A stretch of 25,946 nt of DNA from CAYVBN01 sp964538565 (GTDB lineage: Bacteria > Pseudomonadota > Alphaproteobacteria > Rhizobiales > Xanthobacteraceae), in contig CAZIGW010000141.1 in NCBI GenBank assembly GCA_964538565.1, forward strand, positions 1 through 25,946. The letters run 5' to 3'. Position 1 is the first letter of the stretch, and each line of letters opens with the position of its first letter. The notes under the pieces are model-generated. The model saw only the letters and a program-made list of their open reading frames with translations. It did not search any database and was not told the origin of the DNA. Of the stretch, positions 23,965-25,946 are shown piece after piece. The translations under genes and the position numbers were made by a program.

Positions 23965-25584
23965 ATGAATTCATCGCACAGGCTGCGCAGCCTGCCGGCT
24001 GTTCTCGCGACGCTTCTGATCGTCGGCGGCGCGACCGCGTTCTCGCAGCCGGCACCGCAGGGCCGTGCGCCATCGGCCCCGACGGCGGGCGGCAACAATG
24101 CCGCGCACGAGGACAGCGGACGCGGCCAGGCACAGCCCGGTCCGTCGACCCGCGGCGATCGTCCCGCCGCCAAGCGGCTGCCCGGCGACGCGACGACCGA
24201 CCACACGCTCGCGCTTGCCGATCGCACGCTCCGCTTCCGGGCGACCGCGGGCTTCATTCCGCTGTTCGACGCCGAGAGCGGCGCCGAGCAGGCGGAGATC
24301 GCCTACATCGCCTACGTCAAGAGCGACGCCGATCCGTCGGCGCGGCCGGTCACGTTCGTGTTCAACGGCGGCCCCGGCGCGGCGTCCGGCTATCTGCAGC
24401 TCGGCGCCGTCGGACCCTGGCGGCTGCCGCTGGAAAAGGCGACGCCCTCGAGCCCGCCGAGCGTCTTTCCCAACGCCGACACCTGGCTCGACTTCACCGA
24501 CCTCGTGTTCATCGATCCGGTCGGCACCGGCTACAGCCGCTTCATCAGCAGCAACGACGGCGTTCGCCGTCATTTCTGGTCGGTCGACGGCGATGCCGAC
24601 GTGCTGGCGGTCGTGGTGCGCAAGTGGATCGAGAAGGCCGGCCGGCAGACGTCGGCCAAGTTCATTCTCGGCGAAAGCTACGGCGGCTTCCGCGCCCCCA
24701 AGATCGCTCGCGCCCTGCAGGGCAGCCAGGGCGTCGGCGTCAACGGTCTCGTGCTCGTGTCGCCCGTCCTCGATTTCGGCTGGCGCGGCGACGGACGCCA
24801 TGCGCCGATGAACTATGTCGTGCGGCTGCCCTCGATGGCGGCCACAAGGCTCGAGCAGAACGGACATTTCGACCGCGCGGCGCTGGCCGACGTCGAACGC
24901 TACGCGGCGGGCGACTATCTGCTCGACCTGATGCGCGGCGAGCGCGACCCGGCGGCGGTCGAACGGATCAGCACGCGTGTCGCCGCCTTCACGGGCCTCG
25001 ATCCGGCCCTCGTGCGCCGCGCCGCCGGACGCATCGACATCCAGACGTTCCAGCGCGAGGTCGCGCGCGGGCGCGGCCGCGTGGCGAGCGCCTACGATCC
25101 GACGATCACCGGCCTCGATCCCTATCCGACCGCGATCAGCCGGCGGTTCGAGGACCCCTTCTTCAACGGCATCATCCCGCCGCTGTCGAGCGCGATGACG
25201 GATCTCTACCGCCGCGTGCTCAAGTGGCACGTCGAGGAGCCCTATCGGCTGCTCAATCGCGAGATCAGCGGCAAGTGGGACTGGGGACGCGGCCGCACGC
25301 CGCCCGAGGTCGTCAGCGATCTGCGCGACGCGCTCGCGCTCGATCCGAACCTGCGGGTGCTGGTGACGCACGGCGCGAGCGATCTGGTCACGCCCTATTT
25401 CGAAGACCAGCTGATCATCGATCAGCTGCCGACGTTCGGCGCGCCGGACCGCCTGAAGCTCGCGATCTACGGCGGCGGGCACATGTTCTACAGCCGCGAC
25501 GCCTCGCGGCGCAGCCTGCGCGAGGACGCGATGCGACTCTATCGGGAGGCCGCAAAACCCGCCGGCCGGAACGGCAGCGAGTGA
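23965..25584 (+). CDS. Exported serine carboxypeptidase, S10 family
   Basis: S10 enzymes remove C-terminal residues from peptides, usually at acidic pH. The 539-residue product has a signal peptide (SSHRLRSLPAVLATLLIVGG, cleavage near AFSQ), a Gly/Pro/Ala-rich linker (about 30-70) and the alpha/beta-hydrolase domain. The catalytic triad is visible: Ser238 in LGESYGGF, Asp473 in THGASDLVTPYF and His506 in GGGHMFYS. VTFVFNGGPGAASGYLQLGA forms the oxyanion region, and DPVGTGYSRF is a family mark. It should act in the periplasm or outside. The ATG at 23965 is preferred because the signal peptide starts there; in-frame upstream sequence looks non-coding. Bacterial S10 enzymes are less common than the eukaryotic ones but are known in this order. 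It could share peptide-use functions with pepA upstream. Confidence 0.92.
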   Translation: MNSSHRLRSLPAVLATLLIVGGATAFSQPAPQGRAPSAPTAGGNNAAHEDSGRGQAQPGPSTRGDRPAAKRLPGDATTDHTLALADRTLRFRATAGFIPLFDAESGAEQAEIAYIAYVKSDADPSARPVTFVFNGGPGAASGYLQLGAVGPWRLPLEKATPSSPPSVFPNADTWLDFTDLVFIDPVGTGYSRFISSNDGVRRHFWSVDGDADVLAVVVRKWIEKAGRQTSAKFILGESYGGFRAPKIARALQGSQGVGVNGLVLVSPVLDFGWRGDGRHAPMNYVVRLPSMAATRLEQNGHFDRAALADVERYAAGDYLLDLMRGERDPAAVERISTRVAAFTGLDPALVRRAAGRIDIQTFQREVARGRGRVASAYDPTITGLDPYPTAISRRFEDPFFNGIIPPLSSAMTDLYRRVLKWHVEEPYRLLNREISGKWDWGRGRTPPEVVSDLRDALALDPNLRVLVTHGASDLVTPYFEDQLIIDQLPTFGAPDRLKLAIYGGGHMFYSRDASRRSLREDAMRLYREAAKPAGRNGSE

Positions 25585-25587
25585 GGT

Positions 25588-25607
25588 CCCGCGATCGCGA
25601 GCGCGGG
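25588..25607 (+). terminator. Hairpin after the S10 peptidase gene, weak terminator candidate
   Basis: CCCGCG (25588-25593) pairs with CGCGGG (25602-25607) over an 8-nt loop, 4 nt after the stop codon. No T-run follows, so it may only protect the 3' end. Confidence 0.25.
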
Positions 25608-25789
25608 CCGGTGCCTGGTGGGGCGCACGGCATCGGTCGGGCGGGGGCTTTTCGAGCTTCGTTGAGATCGTCATCGAAATCGGCATGGTGCGCGGGTTGA
25701 CCCTCGCGCCGCCGGCACTCGCGCGCCTATGATCCCGTGCACGGCGCGGCGGGCGCGGCGGGGAGGGCGATCGGACGGGGGCTGCACCG

Positions 25790-25946
25790 GTGAGGGAACA
25801 GAACAAAGGCCGCGGCAGCGCGGGGGCGAGGTCGCCGAAGACGTTGCGCAGCGCGCGCTGGTTCGCGCCCGACAACCTGCGTGGGTTCGGGCATCGCTCG
25901 CGCCTGTTGCAGATGGGATACCGGCCGCAGGATTGGGCGGGCAAAC
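25790..25946 (+). CDS. Dihydroxy-acid dehydratase family protein (IlvD/Edd), N-terminal part
   Basis: Only the first 52 codons are in the window. The product opens MREQNKGRGSAGARSPKTLR, followed by SARWFAPDNLRGFGHRSRLL and QMGYRPQDWAGK. This RS-x-WF-x-P-D-L-R-x-F-x-HRSR pattern is the N terminus of IlvD/Edd dehydratases of the sugar-acid type (arabonate, xylonate and related aldonate dehydratases) rather than of biosynthetic IlvD, which lacks this opening. These enzymes use an iron-sulfur cluster and Mg to dehydrate the acid; the cluster cysteines lie beyond the edge. The start is a GTG at 25790 with no strong ribosome binding site (GGGGG further upstream), so the true start could be the later in-frame codons. 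The 205-nt gap after the S10 gene suggests a separate unit. Confidence 0.75.
   Translation, partial: MREQNKGRGSAGARSPKTLRSARWFAPDNLRGFGHRSRLLQMGYRPQDWAGK

Noticed and set aside
22588..25584. pepA-holC-lipoprotein-S10 peptidase as a single new functional system
   Set aside because: pepA-holC is a common core pairing, and gaps and a hairpin separate the later genes. Nothing in the sequence ties them into one system.

Overview
The window is GC-rich core chromosome from an alphaproteobacterium, most likely of the order Hyphomicrobiales (Rhizobiales). The evidence is the gene order (rpsF-rpsR-DUF2232-rplI beside fabD-fabG-acpP-fabF-mltG-yicC-gmk, and lptF-lptG-lptD-surA-pdxA-rsmA), the protein forms (long L9, S6 with an R/D-rich tail, single-domain SurA) and two copies of a TAGAGCG...GGTTCGCGTGAAGAAAACGCG type dispersed repeat that I know from this order. 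The genus cannot be fixed from sequence alone.

Layout: 1-480 is the Ala/Pro-rich end of an unidentified plus-strand gene. 579-3044 is a minus-strand ribosomal operon (rpsF, rpsR, a DUF2232 membrane protein, rplI) with a good promoter and a folded leader at 3150-3261. 3363-3620 is a small conserved-looking protein of unknown function. 3771-10699 runs on the plus strand: fatty acid synthesis (fabD, fabG, acpP, fabF), then mltG, yicC and gmk. 10748-20799 is on the minus strand. Read 5'->3', it holds lptF, lptG and lptD (LPS export), surA (outer-membrane protein chaperone), pdxA and rsmA, then two accessory genes: a zinc alcohol dehydrogenase and an orphan NitT/TauT-type solute-binding protein. 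21063-25584 is plus-strand: pepA, holC, a small lipoprotein and an exported S10 serine carboxypeptidase. The window ends inside the start of an IlvD/Edd-family dehydratase.

How the genes work together: the left half couples translation, acyl-chain supply and cell-wall/nucleotide housekeeping. The lpt-surA block builds the outer membrane and overlaps pdxA and rsmA in one tight operon, with TGATG stop/start overlaps at lptG/lptD and pdxA/rsmA. The right end is peptide turnover, with a cytosolic aminopeptidase and an exported carboxypeptidase.

I found no phage, IS element, CRISPR array, RNA gene or convincing new defence or biosynthetic system. The points most worth checking are the repeats whose ends supply the stop codons of two unrelated genes, the structured rpsF leader, hairpins between rpsR and the DUF2232 gene, the two-gene insertion between gmk and rsmA, and the uncharacterised lipoprotein beside the S10 peptidase.
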